From: Syntrophomonadaceae bacterium
Lineage (GTDB): Bacteria > Bacillota > DSM-12270 > Thermacetogeniales > Thermacetogeniaceae
Reading direction: 5' to 3'
Length of the DNA: 63,769 nt
Assembly: GCA_012840385.1 (NCBI GenBank)
Contig: DULK01000050.1
Coordinates: 1-63,769, forward strand
Shown: positions 8,325 through 17,134 of the stretch, piece by piece
Layout: each line of letters begins with the position of its first letter
How positions within the stretch are numbered: the first letter of the stretch is position 1
Translations under genes and position numbers: made by a program
The notes under the pieces: model-generated
Databases searched by the model: none
The model's input: only the letters and a program-made list of their open reading frames with translations
What the model was told of the DNA's origin: nothing

Positions 8325-8443
8325 AGAAACTCCCTTACCGGTCAGAAGGGGGGTTCACCAAAAATAAAAATATAAAAAGGGGGGCTTATCCTACCGCACA
8401 TCGGCCAGCGTAAGTACACCTCAGCTACTTTCTTTCATCCCCC

Positions 8444-9655
8444 TCAACCGGGGTCTCTTTCTTCTGTTCCGGCGAACCCCTCGGAGTCAGCATCCAGGTC
8501 AATAAACAGGAAGCGGTCGGCGCCCAGAGGGTAAACGAACGTGCGAATGGGCCGGTGCGACTCCAGATCCAGGTACTCTGCTGAGAGAACCCCTTGTCTT
8601 TTCCGGGCGGCTTCGACTACATAGGGCAAAAAGTACGGCCTCCAGCACCAGTTGCGCCCGACGTACTCGTACTGGGGAAGCCAGTTACCCATGCCGTTTC
8701 TGACGTAGTTGGGCGTTTGCTGGTAGCCGTAACCGTCACAAACATAAACCCTGATCCACGATGGTGACGCAGCGCAAAGCAACCAGCAGAGACACTTATC
8801 CAGTCGGTCTGCAGCGTTCGACAGATCGTTCAACAACGCGTTCATCTGCTCAACGATCTCCAGTTCGCCGCTCCGATGTTTGACCTTTCCGCTTGCATAA
8901 CGATCTAACTCTCGCGCAACCAGAGCGGCAAAACCATCTTCATTCAGAAGTCCCGGTTGCGGAGGGGCGAAGAAATAACCTTGAAAATACCGCACGCCCG
9001 CATCAAGCCCTTCCAGAAACTGTGTCTCGGTCTCCACGCCCTCGAGCATCAACTCTAGGCCCGTTTCCCGGGCAAAAAGGCCAAGAACTTTCAGCAGAGA
9101 ACAGAAGATCGCTTTGTTGCTGGTACCTCCTGATAACGCGGTGCTGATCTTTAAAAAGTCCGGCTTGAGGATAAAAATCCTTTCAAGGTTGTTAAATTCA
9201 AGCCCGAAATCATCGAGCGCAACTTTGCAACCGGCTTCGCGGTATCTGCCGGCGAGTTCGGCCAGATCCTTTGGAGTCACAAAAGCTCCCGCCTCACTTA
9301 TTTCAATCACGATCTGGTCACCAGGTATACCGTACGTTTGTAAGTAGTCAAGGGTCGGGAGACGTTCGGCACGGCCGAGAAACGAACAAGCCCACTGCGG
9401 TTGAATATTAAGGAATACATTTGCTTTGATACCCGTCGCCGCTACCAGCTCCAGGGCTTTCTGCCGTATCAGGCGGTCGGCCTCAACCTTGGCGCCCTCG
9501 GGAACTGCGGGGTCGTGGAAAAAGGGCCCGAGGCTGTAAACGCCGTCCCGTGTCCGTACTCTACCCAGCACTTCATAACCACTTATTTTTCTCGTATCCA
9601 CCGCTATTATCGGTTGAAAGAAAGGGATTATCACATCATCATCCGACAACTTCAT
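8444..9655 (-). CDS. EAL-domain c-di-GMP phosphodiesterase with YkuI-like C-terminal sensor domain
   Basis: This 403-residue cytoplasmic protein has an N-terminal EAL domain (about 1-250) and a C-terminal domain like that of Bacillus YkuI (about 270-395; GYGYQQTPN, NWCWRPYFLPYV). The metal and substrate residues look present: glutamate 28 in a variant YEVLGR signature (EVL instead of EAL), asparagine in FLNIQP, glutamate in VIEISE, paired aspartates in LDDFG, lysine in PDFLKIS, EGVET and YFQGYFFAPP. Loop 6 after DDFG is LEFNNL rather than TGYSSL, so activity may be modest. It would hydrolyse c-di-GMP. Module C lies 175 nt upstream. Confidence 0.9.
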   Translation of the reverse strand: MKLSDDDVIIPFFQPIIAVDTRKISGYEVLGRVRTRDGVYSLGPFFHDPAVPEGAKVEADRLIRQKALELVAATGIKANVFLNIQPQWACSFLGRAERLPTLDYLQTYGIPGDQIVIEISEAGAFVTPKDLAELAGRYREAGCKVALDDFGLEFNNLERIFILKPDFLKISTALSGGTSNKAIFCSLLKVLGLFARETGLELMLEGVETETQFLEGLDAGVRYFQGYFFAPPQPGLLNEDGFAALVARELDRYASGKVKHRSGELEIVEQMNALLNDLSNAADRLDKCLCWLLCAASPSWIRVYVCDGYGYQQTPNYVRNGMGNWLPQYEYVGRNWCWRPYFLPYVVEAARKRQGVLSAEYLDLESHRPIRTFVYPLGADRFLFIDLDADSEGFAGTEERDPG

Positions 9656-9829
9656 CTCGCAACATCCCGCCTATCGTTCACGGCAAGGTCCGTACCCACA
9701 CCCTCACCGGCCTGCACTCCGGTCCGCCAATGGTTTATTATCCTCTTCCTGCGGTATACTGCCTCGCAGGTCCAGCCACCGTGCAGTTCTGGCGTCATAC
9801 CTGATCTACCATTCAAGCAAGCTGAGGAG

Positions 9830-9974
9830 AAATGCAAAGTCCCCGTACGTATTTTTACGGGGACTTCTTCATCCCGGTCATCCGGCTGCCTCACCGGAAT
9901 TATTAATTTTGCTTAATATGATACCCGAACATTTCATAAATTCAACCATTTTTCGCAAAGTATCATGTATACTT
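9830..9974 (-). promoter_or_regulatory. attenuator module copy C
   Basis: Nearly identical to copy B over about 145 bases. Minus strand: palindrome half-sites at 9957-9974, -35 TTGAAT (9940-9945), 16-nt spacer, -10 TATCAT (9918-9923), P1 CCGGT-GAGGCA-GCCGG (9882-9897), P2 GGGAT-GAAGAA-GTCCC (9860-9875), terminator GTCCCCGTA/TACGGGGAC (9839-9864) and CTTTGCATTT. It controls the EAL gene. The 175 bases between the terminator and that gene contain nothing further that I recognise. Confidence 0.78.
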
Positions 9975-10186
9975 AACCCCCTCGGCCAAAACATGACGGC
10001 AGGGTTTATCCGCCGCACACCGGTTTTTCCCTTAAAAGATACACGGCGACCGGATTTATTCGGTTTGTATACGATCGATGCCCGCCGGAAATACAATCCA
10101 CTTTTTTAATGTATAAGTACTTATCAACTGGAAAAGTCATATTTTGAGGGTCCGGCATAATATATTTTGAAAACCGAAAATGAGAA

Positions 10187-10240
10187 CTCTGGCAACGGCG
10201 CCATGAGGTTGAAATTATGTCAACATGGCGCCTTTTATTT
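10187..10240 (+). promoter_or_regulatory. asnB leader: hexaloop antiterminator overlapping a terminator
   Basis: Hairpin CTCTGGC-AACGGC-GCCATGAG (10187-10207, one bulge) has a six-base loop with A first and G fourth. Its 3' arm is part of the 5' arm of a strong terminator, GGCGCCATG/CATGGCGCC (10197-10232) with TTTTATTTTG. The two folds exclude each other. This is the arrangement recognised by ANTAR antiterminators; the first of the usual two hairpins is not obvious here. asnB starts 27 nt later. Confidence 0.65.
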
Positions 10241-10266
10241 TGATAATACCTGAGGTGATGAACCGG

Positions 10267-12108
10267 ATGTGTGGAATAGCGGGTTGGATAGACTGGAAGA
10301 GGGATTTGAGGACACAACTGCCAGTGCTGGAGGCGATGAGCGCCACCATGGCAAGGCGCGGTCCCGACGAGGCGGGAATGTGGATCTCGCCGGAGGCCGC
10401 CCTGCTACACCGCCGCCTGATTGTGGTGGACCCGAAAGGAGGAGGACAGCCGATGGTTCGCCGGCGCGGGGATCGCTCCTACGTCATAGTCTACAACGGG
10501 GAACTTTACAACACCAATGAACTGCGAAGCGAACTGGAGGCGCAGGGTTACACCTTTCAGAGCCATTCCGACACCGAGGTGCTGCTCATTTCTTACATCG
10601 AGTGGGGGGAGCAGTGTGTTGAACGCTTCAACGGCATTTTTGCCTTCGGCATCTGGAGCGAAGCCGACCGCATTCTTTTCCTGGCCAGGGACCGCCTGGG
10701 TGTCAAGCCCCTGTTCTATGCCCGGAAAGGCAGCGCTTTCGTGTTCGGTTCCGAGTTAAAAGCCATCCTGGCCAATCCCTTGATCAAACCTGAGGTGGAC
10801 GCCGAAGGGCTGGCCGAAATCTTTGTCATGGGACCGGCCAGAACACCAGGGCACGGCGTTTTCCGCGGCATTCTGGAACTCAAGCCGGGTTACTGTCTCT
10901 CGTATGGCATCAACGGTATCCGCGAAAGGCGGTACTGGAGCTTGCAGAGCTACCCCCATGAAGATGACCTGGAAACCACCGCCGCCAAACTGCGGGAGTT
11001 GCTCCGGGATACGGTCGAGCGCCAGCTCGTGGCCGATGTGCCGGTCTGCGTGCTCCTTTCGGGCGGACTGGACTCCAGCGCCATCACCGCCTATGCCGCC
11101 CGCGCCTTTGTCCGCAACGGAATGGGGCGGCTGAAAACTTATTCCGTCGACTACAGGGAAAACAGCAAGTATTTCGAACCCAACCAGTACGAGACAAACC
11201 CGGACGCGCCGTGGATAGAAAGGGTATCAAACTTCCTGGGAACGGAACACCATAACATCGTCATTGATACCCCGGAACTGGTGGAGTCGCTTGAAACCGC
11301 GGTACATGCCCGCGACCTGCCGGGCATGACCGACGTGGACGCATCCCTCTACCTCTTCTCCCGGGAAATTAAAAAGAACGCCACAGTGGCCCTCTCCGGT
11401 GAGTCCGCCGACGAGATCTTCGGTGGCTATCCCTGGTTTTACCGGGAGGATAGCCTGAACTGCGGAACTTTTCCCTGGATCCGCATGCTGCCCGAACGGA
11501 TGCGTCTGCTGGCACCAGGAATCCGGGTCAGCATCCGGCCTGAAGAGTACCTGGCGGATCGCTATCATGAGGCACTGGCGGAAGTGCCGCGATTGCCTGG
11601 GGAAAATCCGGCAGAAGCCCGCATGCGGGAGATGCTCTACCTGAACATCACACGGTTTATGCCGATCCTCCTCGACCGCAAGGACCGCATGAGCATGTAC
11701 ACCGGGCTGGAAGTGCGCGTCCCTTACTGCGACCACCGCCTTGCCCAGTACGCCTGGAACATTCCCTGGCACATGAAGACGTCCGGCAATATGGCAAAGG
11801 GCGTCCTGCGTCTGGCTTTAAAGGACGTGCTGCCGGACGACGTGCTGGAGCGGCGGAAGAGCCCTTACCCGAAGACCCACCATCCTGCCTACCTGGAAGC
11901 GGTGCGCACCCTCGCCCTGCGAATGTTAGATGACCCGGCCTCTCCTCTTCGCCCCTTGCTCGATGTCGAAGCCTTCCGCCGGCTCGCCCTTCGAGAGCAG
12001 GATTTCGACCAGCCCTGGTTCAGCCAGCTCATGGGCTACCCCCAGCTTCTGGCATACTACGTCCAGGTCAATATCTGGCTGCGGGATTACAAGGTGTCCA
12101 TAGTCTGA
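10267..12108 (+). CDS. asnB: asparagine synthetase (glutamine-hydrolysing)
   Basis: A 613-residue class II amidotransferase that converts aspartate, glutamine and ATP to asparagine. The ATG at 10267 puts the nucleophilic cysteine at position 2 (MCGIAGW), as required after methionine removal, and is preceded by TGAGGTGATG. The glutaminase domain covers about residues 1-200. The synthetase domain follows, with the ATP-pyrophosphatase loop LLSGGLDSSAI near 260 and SGESADEIFGGY near 380. Length and order match AsnB. The leader carries an antiterminator/terminator pair, which fits nitrogen control together with glnA. Confidence 0.94.
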   Translation: MCGIAGWIDWKRDLRTQLPVLEAMSATMARRGPDEAGMWISPEAALLHRRLIVVDPKGGGQPMVRRRGDRSYVIVYNGELYNTNELRSELEAQGYTFQSHSDTEVLLISYIEWGEQCVERFNGIFAFGIWSEADRILFLARDRLGVKPLFYARKGSAFVFGSELKAILANPLIKPEVDAEGLAEIFVMGPARTPGHGVFRGILELKPGYCLSYGINGIRERRYWSLQSYPHEDDLETTAAKLRELLRDTVERQLVADVPVCVLLSGGLDSSAITAYAARAFVRNGMGRLKTYSVDYRENSKYFEPNQYETNPDAPWIERVSNFLGTEHHNIVIDTPELVESLETAVHARDLPGMTDVDASLYLFSREIKKNATVALSGESADEIFGGYPWFYREDSLNCGTFPWIRMLPERMRLLAPGIRVSIRPEEYLADRYHEALAEVPRLPGENPAEARMREMLYLNITRFMPILLDRKDRMSMYTGLEVRVPYCDHRLAQYAWNIPWHMKTSGNMAKGVLRLALKDVLPDDVLERRKSPYPKTHHPAYLEAVRTLALRMLDDPASPLRPLLDVEAFRRLALREQDFDQPWFSQLMGYPQLLAYYVQVNIWLRDYKVSIV

Positions 12109-12223
12109 CTTTCGCTCGCTGCAGATCCTGGTTGCATTTCCAATTCTGAGGGTGGCATCAAGATGGACAAGGAAGTCTATAAAGAATAAAGAAAATGTAT
12201 TATGTATTTTTGTACGGCTGTCG

Positions 12224-12341
12224 TTGACAATAAAATAGAAGCGAATATAATTAAGAGCAAAGAATAATTGTGTAGGCGCGGTTGTCTACGATCGACCAGG
12301 GTAACGGAGCCCTCCTTCACCAGGAGGGCTTTCACTTTTTT
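12224..12341 (+). promoter_or_regulatory. glnA promoter and two-hairpin attenuator
   Basis: A promoter with TTGACA (12224-12229), 16-nt spacer and TATAAT (12246-12251) is followed by P1 GTAGGC-GCGGTT-GTCTAC (12272-12289), an 8-nt linker, and P2 AGGGT-AACGGA-GCCCT (12298-12313). The 3' arm of P2 lies within the 5' arm of the terminator AGCCCTCCT/AGGAGGGCT (12308-12330), followed by TTCACTTTTTT. Loop P2 has A1 and G4, the signature of ANTAR-bound RNA; P1 has G1 and G4. The remaining 130 bases to glnA show only a ribosome site. The 115 bases between asnB and this promoter hold nothing I recognise. Confidence 0.75.
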
Positions 12342-12471
12342 GGGGCAAGGGAGCTCCTGCTGGTTCTACAGTAGGGGTCTCTTTATTTAAGGCAGGGGGT
12401 GTTGCAAGTTAATATATTGCGTTTCATGCGGTTGATTGATGAAGTTTAAAACATTAATGGGAGGTTAAGCT

Positions 12472-13887
12472 ATGAAACCGGAGGAAGTATTGGCATTTGT
12501 AAAGGAAAAGGGGATAAAGTTCGTCGACCTGAAGTTCAACGACCTGCCGGGACTCTGGCAGCACTTCACCATCCCCGTGGAAGAGCTATGTGAGGACGTT
12601 TTCAAAGAAGGGCTCGGCTTCGACGGATCCAGCATCCGCGGGTTCCAGGAAATCCAGGAGAGCGACATGATCCTGATCCCGGACCCCAGCACGGCCATCG
12701 TCGACCCTGTTTGCAAGGCCCCCACCCTCTCCCTGATCTGCGACATTTACGACCCGATCACAAAGGAACCGTACACCCGGGATCCTCGCTACGTGGCCAA
12801 AAAGGCCGAGGCCTATCTAAAGGAGACCGGGATTGCCGATGTCAGCTACTGGGGGCCCGAAATGGAGTTCTTCATTTTCGACGACATCCGCTTTGACCAG
12901 AACGTCCATTCCGGGTATTACTTCATCGATTCTATAGAAGGGGAATGGAACACCGGCCGTGATGAAATGCCCAACCTGGGGTACAAGCCGCGCTACAAGG
13001 AGGGCTATTTCCCGGTACCGCCCCACGATTCCTTCCAGGACCTGCGCAGCGAAATGGTTTGCACCCTGCTGGAGGCGGGCATCGGCGTTGAGGTACACCA
13101 CCATGAGGTGGCCAGCGGCGGCCAGGCCGAAATCGACATGAAGTTCGACACCCTGACCAGCATGGCCGACAAGTGCATGAAGTACAAGTATATAGTAAAA
13201 AACGTGGCACGGCGCCATAATAAGGTTGTAACCTTTATGCCCAAGCCGCTGTTCCAGGATAACGGCTCCGGAATGCATACCCACCAGTCCCTGTGGAAGG
13301 GGGATACCAATTTGTTTTACGATCCCAACGGGTATGCATTGATCAGCAAGCTTGCCAAGCACTACATCGCCGGACTGCTCCATCATGCCCCTGCGCTGAT
13401 GGCCTTCTGTGCCCCGACGACCAACTCTTACAAGCGGCTGGTTCCCGGATTTGAAGCACCGGTGAACCTGGTATATTCGTCAAGAAACAGAAGTGCAGCG
13501 GTGCGCATCCCGATGTACTCGGAAAGCCCGAAGAGCAAGCGGATCGAGTTCCGGCCGCCGGACTGCACCTGCAACCCCTACCTGGCCTTTGCGGCACTGC
13601 TGCTGGCCGGCCTGGACGGCATCCAGAAAGAGATGGACCCGGGCGATCCCATCGACAAGAATATTTACGAATTGAACGGAGACGATGCAAAAGGGATCAG
13701 GACCGTCCCCTCATCACTGGAAGAGGCCATCGCCGCTTTAGAAGAGGATCACGACTTCCTGATGAAGGGCAACGTGTTCACCTCGGACCTGCTGGACGTC
13801 TGGATCCGGTACAAGAAGGAGCGGGAGATCGATGCCATCAGGCTCCGCCCGCACCCCTACGAGTTCCATCTTTACTTTGATCTATAA
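12472..13887 (+). CDS. glnA: glutamine synthetase type I
   Basis: This 471-residue enzyme makes glutamine from glutamate, ammonia and ATP as a dodecamer. Visible hallmarks are [12 protein letters not shown] near residue 47, the metal-binding [11 protein letters not shown] region, [12 protein letters not shown] (ATP/metal) and RSAAVRIP near the glutamate site. Near residue 398 it has [14 protein letters not shown], resembling the adenylylation loop of the beta subgroup, and the length also fits that subgroup. The ATG follows GGGAGGTTAAGCT. Expression is probably gated by the attenuator upstream. nadE follows after 74 nt. Confidence 0.96.
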   Translation: MKPEEVLAFVKEKGIKFVDLKFNDLPGLWQHFTIPVEELCEDVFKEGLGFDGSSIRGFQEIQESDMILIPDPSTAIVDPVCKAPTLSLICDIYDPITKEPYTRDPRYVAKKAEAYLKETGIADVSYWGPEMEFFIFDDIRFDQNVHSGYYFIDSIEGEWNTGRDEMPNLGYKPRYKEGYFPVPPHDSFQDLRSEMVCTLLEAGIGVEVHHHEVASGGQAEIDMKFDTLTSMADKCMKYKYIVKNVARRHNKVVTFMPKPLFQDNGSGMHTHQSLWKGDTNLFYDPNGYALISKLAKHYIAGLLHHAPALMAFCAPTTNSYKRLVPGFEAPVNLVYSSRNRSAAVRIPMYSESPKSKRIEFRPPDCTCNPYLAFAALLLAGLDGIQKEMDPGDPIDKNIYELNGDDAKGIRTVPSSLEEAIAALEEDHDFLMKGNVFTSDLLDVWIRYKKEREIDAIRLRPHPYEFHLYFDL

Positions 13888-13961
13888 CTAAAGAAAGGAT
13901 TTCCTGGGGTTGCGTCGAAAAAATAACAAACACATTTTTACCTGCAGGAAGGGGAAAATCG

Positions 13962-15707
13962 GTGCGTATAGCCCTGGCCCAGATTAATCCCACAGTGGGA
14001 GATTTCGAAGGCAACCTCAGCAAAATATCCGGCTACATCAGACGTGCTGCGGAACTGGGGGCCGATCTGGTTTGTTTTCCCGAACTGGCAATTACCGGCT
14101 ACCCGCCGGAGGACCTGCTGCTGAAAACCAGCTTCCTCGAAGCAAATCGCCGTTGCCTTGAGAAACTGGCGGCAGGGACCCAAAACCTCGAACTGACGGT
14201 GGCCGTAGGGTTTGTCGACCTCCAGGAAGGCGAAATATACAACGCTGCCGCGATCATCCATCGCGGCAGCGTACTTGCTGTTTACCACAAGATCTACCTT
14301 CCCAATTACGGTGTTTTCGACGAAAAGCGGTATTTCCGGAGCGGAACCAACGGGCTTGTTTTTACCTGTGCCGGGGTGAACGTCGGTGTCACCGTCTGTG
14401 AGGATATCTGGCATCCGACCGGCCCCGCCGTGCTGGAAACACGCCGGGCCGGAGCGCAGGTAATCCTTAACCTCAGTGCATCCCCCTACCACAAAGGCAA
14501 GCAACAGATGCGGGAAAAGATGCTGGCCGTGCGCGCCGCTGACAACATCAGCTACCTGGCTTACGTGAACCTCGTAGGGGCGCAGGACGAACTGGTCTTT
14601 GACGGAAACAGCCTGATTTTTGATGAACAGGGGAACCTGCTCCGGAAGGGGCCGGCTTTCGAAGAGGATCTCATAGTTGCGGACCTGCAAACAGAGAGAA
14701 TCCTCCGCACCCGCATTCACGACATCAGAAACCGGGAATCCAGGATGCTGCCCGAAGCCCCGGGACATGTCCAGAAGGTTTTTGTTTCCGGGCCTTCCGG
14801 CAGGGCATACCCCCCGCTGGTAGCGCCGGAGGCCAGGCCGGGGAAGGAAGAGTATGAAGAGGCGGCAGAGGTGTACGCCGCCCTGGTTCTAGGGGTCCGT
14901 GATTATGTAAACAAAAACGGTTTTTCCCGTGCCTTCGTCGGATTGAGCGGCGGCATTGACTCCGCCCTGACGGCTGCCATTGCGGTGGACGCCTTGGGAC
15001 GGGAGCGGGTCACAGGTGTATTCATGCCCTCCCCCATCACCTCCGTTGAAAGTCGGGAGGACTCGGAGCAACTGGCCGCCAACCTCGGCATCGAACTGCT
15101 TACCATACCGATCAAAGATATCTATGATGCTTACATGACCGCCATCCTCCCGGTTTGCAGCGGGCGTGTGGCGGACATCACCATGCAGAACATCCAGGCG
15201 CGCATCCGGGGCAACCTCCTCATGGCCTTGACAAACCAGTTCGGCGGAATCGTGCTCACCACCGGGAACAAGAGCGAGATGAGCGCCGGGTACGCCACCC
15301 TTTACGGCGACATGGCAGGCGGCTTCGCCGCCTTAAAAGATATACCCAAAACCCTCGTTTACAGGCTCGCCCACTACCGCAACCGGAAAGCCGGTAAACT
15401 GCTGATACCGCAGCGGATCCTGGAAAAGGCACCTACCGCCGAGTTGCGGCCCGATCAGAAGGACGAAGATGACCTGCCGCCCTACGCGGTCCTTGACCAG
15501 ATCATTGAGAAATACGTGGAACAGGATTACAGCGCCGGCGAGATCATTCAACAGGGCATTGCCCAGGAATATGTACATAAGGCCATTTCCATGATCAACA
15601 AAAGCGAGTACAAACGCAGACAGGCACCCCCCGGCGTCAAGATCACCCACCGGGCCTTCGGCAAGGACAGGCGGATGCCCATCACCAACAAGTTCCGGGA
15701 GAATTAG
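13962..15707 (+). CDS. nadE: glutamine-dependent NAD+ synthetase
   Basis: A 581-residue two-domain enzyme that amidates deamido-NAD+ to NAD+ using ammonia released from glutamine. The N-terminal nitrilase-like amidase (about 1-260) has the glutamate in CFPELAITGYPPED, the lysine in YHKIYLPNYG and the cysteine in VTVCEDIWHP. The C-terminal synthetase has the P-loop GLSGGIDSAL near residue 330 and GNKSE. The start is GTG at 13962 after AGGAAGGGG. Its glutamine dependence explains its place behind glnA; a strong terminator follows. Confidence 0.95.
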   Translation: MRIALAQINPTVGDFEGNLSKISGYIRRAAELGADLVCFPELAITGYPPEDLLLKTSFLEANRRCLEKLAAGTQNLELTVAVGFVDLQEGEIYNAAAIIHRGSVLAVYHKIYLPNYGVFDEKRYFRSGTNGLVFTCAGVNVGVTVCEDIWHPTGPAVLETRRAGAQVILNLSASPYHKGKQQMREKMLAVRAADNISYLAYVNLVGAQDELVFDGNSLIFDEQGNLLRKGPAFEEDLIVADLQTERILRTRIHDIRNRESRMLPEAPGHVQKVFVSGPSGRAYPPLVAPEARPGKEEYEEAAEVYAALVLGVRDYVNKNGFSRAFVGLSGGIDSALTAAIAVDALGRERVTGVFMPSPITSVESREDSEQLAANLGIELLTIPIKDIYDAYMTAILPVCSGRVADITMQNIQARIRGNLLMALTNQFGGIVLTTGNKSEMSAGYATLYGDMAGGFAALKDIPKTLVYRLAHYRNRKAGKLLIPQRILEKAPTAELRPDQKDEDDLPPYAVLDQIIEKYVEQDYSAGEIIQQGIAQEYVHKAISMINKSEYKRRQAPPGVKITHRAFGKDRRMPITNKFREN

Positions 15708-15720
15708 GAACAACCCTCAT

Positions 15721-15743
15721 GCCCTGCAAGCCAGGGCTTTTTT
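15721..15743 (+). terminator. intrinsic terminator of glnA-nadE
   Basis: GCCCTG (15721-15726) pairs with CAGGGC (15732-15737) and is followed by TTTTTT. It lies 13 nt after the nadE stop. Confidence 0.8.
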
Positions 15744-15959
15744 GCTGCCCCCATAGCCCCGCATGCTTGTCTTCAAACAGCGTTGTCAAGATAGTCCAGG
15801 AAAACAACCACCGGAAGCCCACAATAAGCAGGTCCATATCGGGCTGCCTGTTATATTTTCCCCCGGCGAGGGAGCCATAAATGTCAGGGCTTCTCTGCTG
15901 CCTCGCTCGCCTGCAGCGGACTTTCACCACCTGCTTAGCGCCCACGCCGGGCGCCCACT

Positions 15960-15994
15960 AAAAAAGCCCCTCCTGCTTTGGGTTGGGGCTTTTT
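15960..15994 (-). terminator. terminator after rpoD (symmetrical)
   Basis: AAGCCCC (15964-15970) pairs with GGGGCTT (15985-15991), with A-runs on one side and T-runs on the other, so it can act on both strands. It adjoins the rpoD stop codon. The 215 bases between the two terminators here contain no gene I can support. Confidence 0.7.
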
Positions 15995-15995
15995 C

Positions 15996-17093
15996 TTACT
16001 CGAGGTAGTCTTTCAGTTTTTTACTTCGGCTCGGGTGACGCAGTTTTCGCAGGGCCTTCGCCTCAATCTGCCTGATGCGCTCCCTGGTCACCTTGAACTT
16101 CTGGCCCACCTCTTCCAGGGTGCGTGCCTTGCCGTCGTCGAGTCCGAAACGCAGGCGCAGCACCTCCCTCTCCCTGGGGGTCAGCGTCTCCAAAACCTCC
16201 TCCAGCTGCTCCTTTAACAGGATAAAGGAAGCGGCCTCAGCCGGCGCAAGGGCATCCTCATCCTCGATGAAGTCGCCCAGATGGCTGTCTTCTTCCTCGC
16301 CGATAGGGGTTTCCAGGGACACCGGCTCCTGGGCTATCTTCTGGATCTCCCGCACCCGCTCCACCGGGATGTCCATCTCTTTGGCAATTTCTTCAGGAGT
16401 GGGGTCTCTTCCCAATTCCTGCAGCAACTGGCGGTGAACCCTTACCAGCTTGTTGATGGTCTCCACCATGTGCACAGGAATTCTAATGGTACGCGCCTGG
16501 TCCGCAATAGCCCGCGTGATCGCCTGCCTGATCCACCAGGTTGCATAAGTGCTGAACTTATATCCCTTCCGGTAGTCGAATTTTTCTACAGCTTTGATGA
16601 GACCCAAATTCCCCTCTTGAATCAGGTCCAGGAAAAGCATCCCCCGGCCTACATAGCGCTTGGCAATGCTCACAACCAGGCGAAGGTTAGCCTCTGCCAG
16701 GCGCCGCTTGGCCTCTTCGTCCCCTTGCTCAATACGCTTCGCAAGCTCGATCTCCTCCTCGGCGGTGAGCAGGGGAATCCTGCCGATCTCCTTCAGGTAC
16801 ATGCGTACAGGATCATCGATGGCTATCCCTTCCGGAACTGAAAGATCCACCTCGATCTCTTCTTCGGAAGGAACACCATCCCCGTCTTTATCAAGGGCAG
16901 GACCATCTGTTCTGCCGGGCATGATCTCGATCCCCAGGGAGTTGAAATGCTCATAAATGCTGTCTATCTGATCCGGGCTCAAATCGATCCCCTGCAGCGT
17001 ATCCATGATCTCCTGGTAGGTGAGAACTCCCTTTTTCTTGCCTCTCTGGATTAAATCCTTTACTGCATCAACTTTCAGTTGTTCCTCTTTCAT
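15996..17093 (-). CDS. rpoD: primary sigma factor RpoD/SigA
   Basis: A 365-residue housekeeping sigma factor. Region 1.2 ([17 protein letters not shown]), region 2 with the -10-binding [13 protein letters not shown], region 3 and the region 4.2 helix-turn-helix ([20 protein letters not shown]) are complete; region 1.1 is short, as in Firmicutes SigA. I start at ATG 17093, preceded by AGGAGGGATCAAA, rather than the longer frame to 17138, which overlaps the end of dnaG. It follows dnaG by 41 nt, the conserved primase-sigma arrangement of the macromolecular synthesis operon, here without rpsU. Confidence 0.96.
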   Translation of the reverse strand: MKEEQLKVDAVKDLIQRGKKKGVLTYQEIMDTLQGIDLSPDQIDSIYEHFNSLGIEIMPGRTDGPALDKDGDGVPSEEEIEVDLSVPEGIAIDDPVRMYLKEIGRIPLLTAEEEIELAKRIEQGDEEAKRRLAEANLRLVVSIAKRYVGRGMLFLDLIQEGNLGLIKAVEKFDYRKGYKFSTYATWWIRQAITRAIADQARTIRIPVHMVETINKLVRVHRQLLQELGRDPTPEEIAKEMDIPVERVREIQKIAQEPVSLETPIGEEEDSHLGDFIEDEDALAPAEAASFILLKEQLEEVLETLTPREREVLRLRFGLDDGKARTLEEVGQKFKVTRERIRQIEAKALRKLRHPSRSKKLKDYLE

Positions 17094-17134
17094 TTTGATC
17101 CCTCCTTCCTGGGACATATGCTGGTACGTGCCTA

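Noticed and set aside
9652-9894. 80-codon open frame on the minus strand running through module C up to the EAL start
   Set aside because: Its 5' part is exactly the P1/P2/terminator sequence, it has no ribosome site, and the equivalent frame is broken by a stop in copy A. It is better explained as RNA structure.
9830-9974. Resemblance of the P1 region to part of a c-di-GMP-I (GEMM) riboswitch
   Set aside because: The similarity is limited to the GGCAGCCGGATGACC-like stretch. The core GGGACGCAAAGC and tetraloop hairpin are missing, so I do not call a GEMM riboswitch despite the EAL gene downstream.
10187-10240. T-box in the asnB leader
   Set aside because: CTGGCAACGGCGCC only superficially recalls the T-box core. 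The TGGNACC bulge is absent, and the hexaloop/terminator overlap fits ANTAR-type control better.
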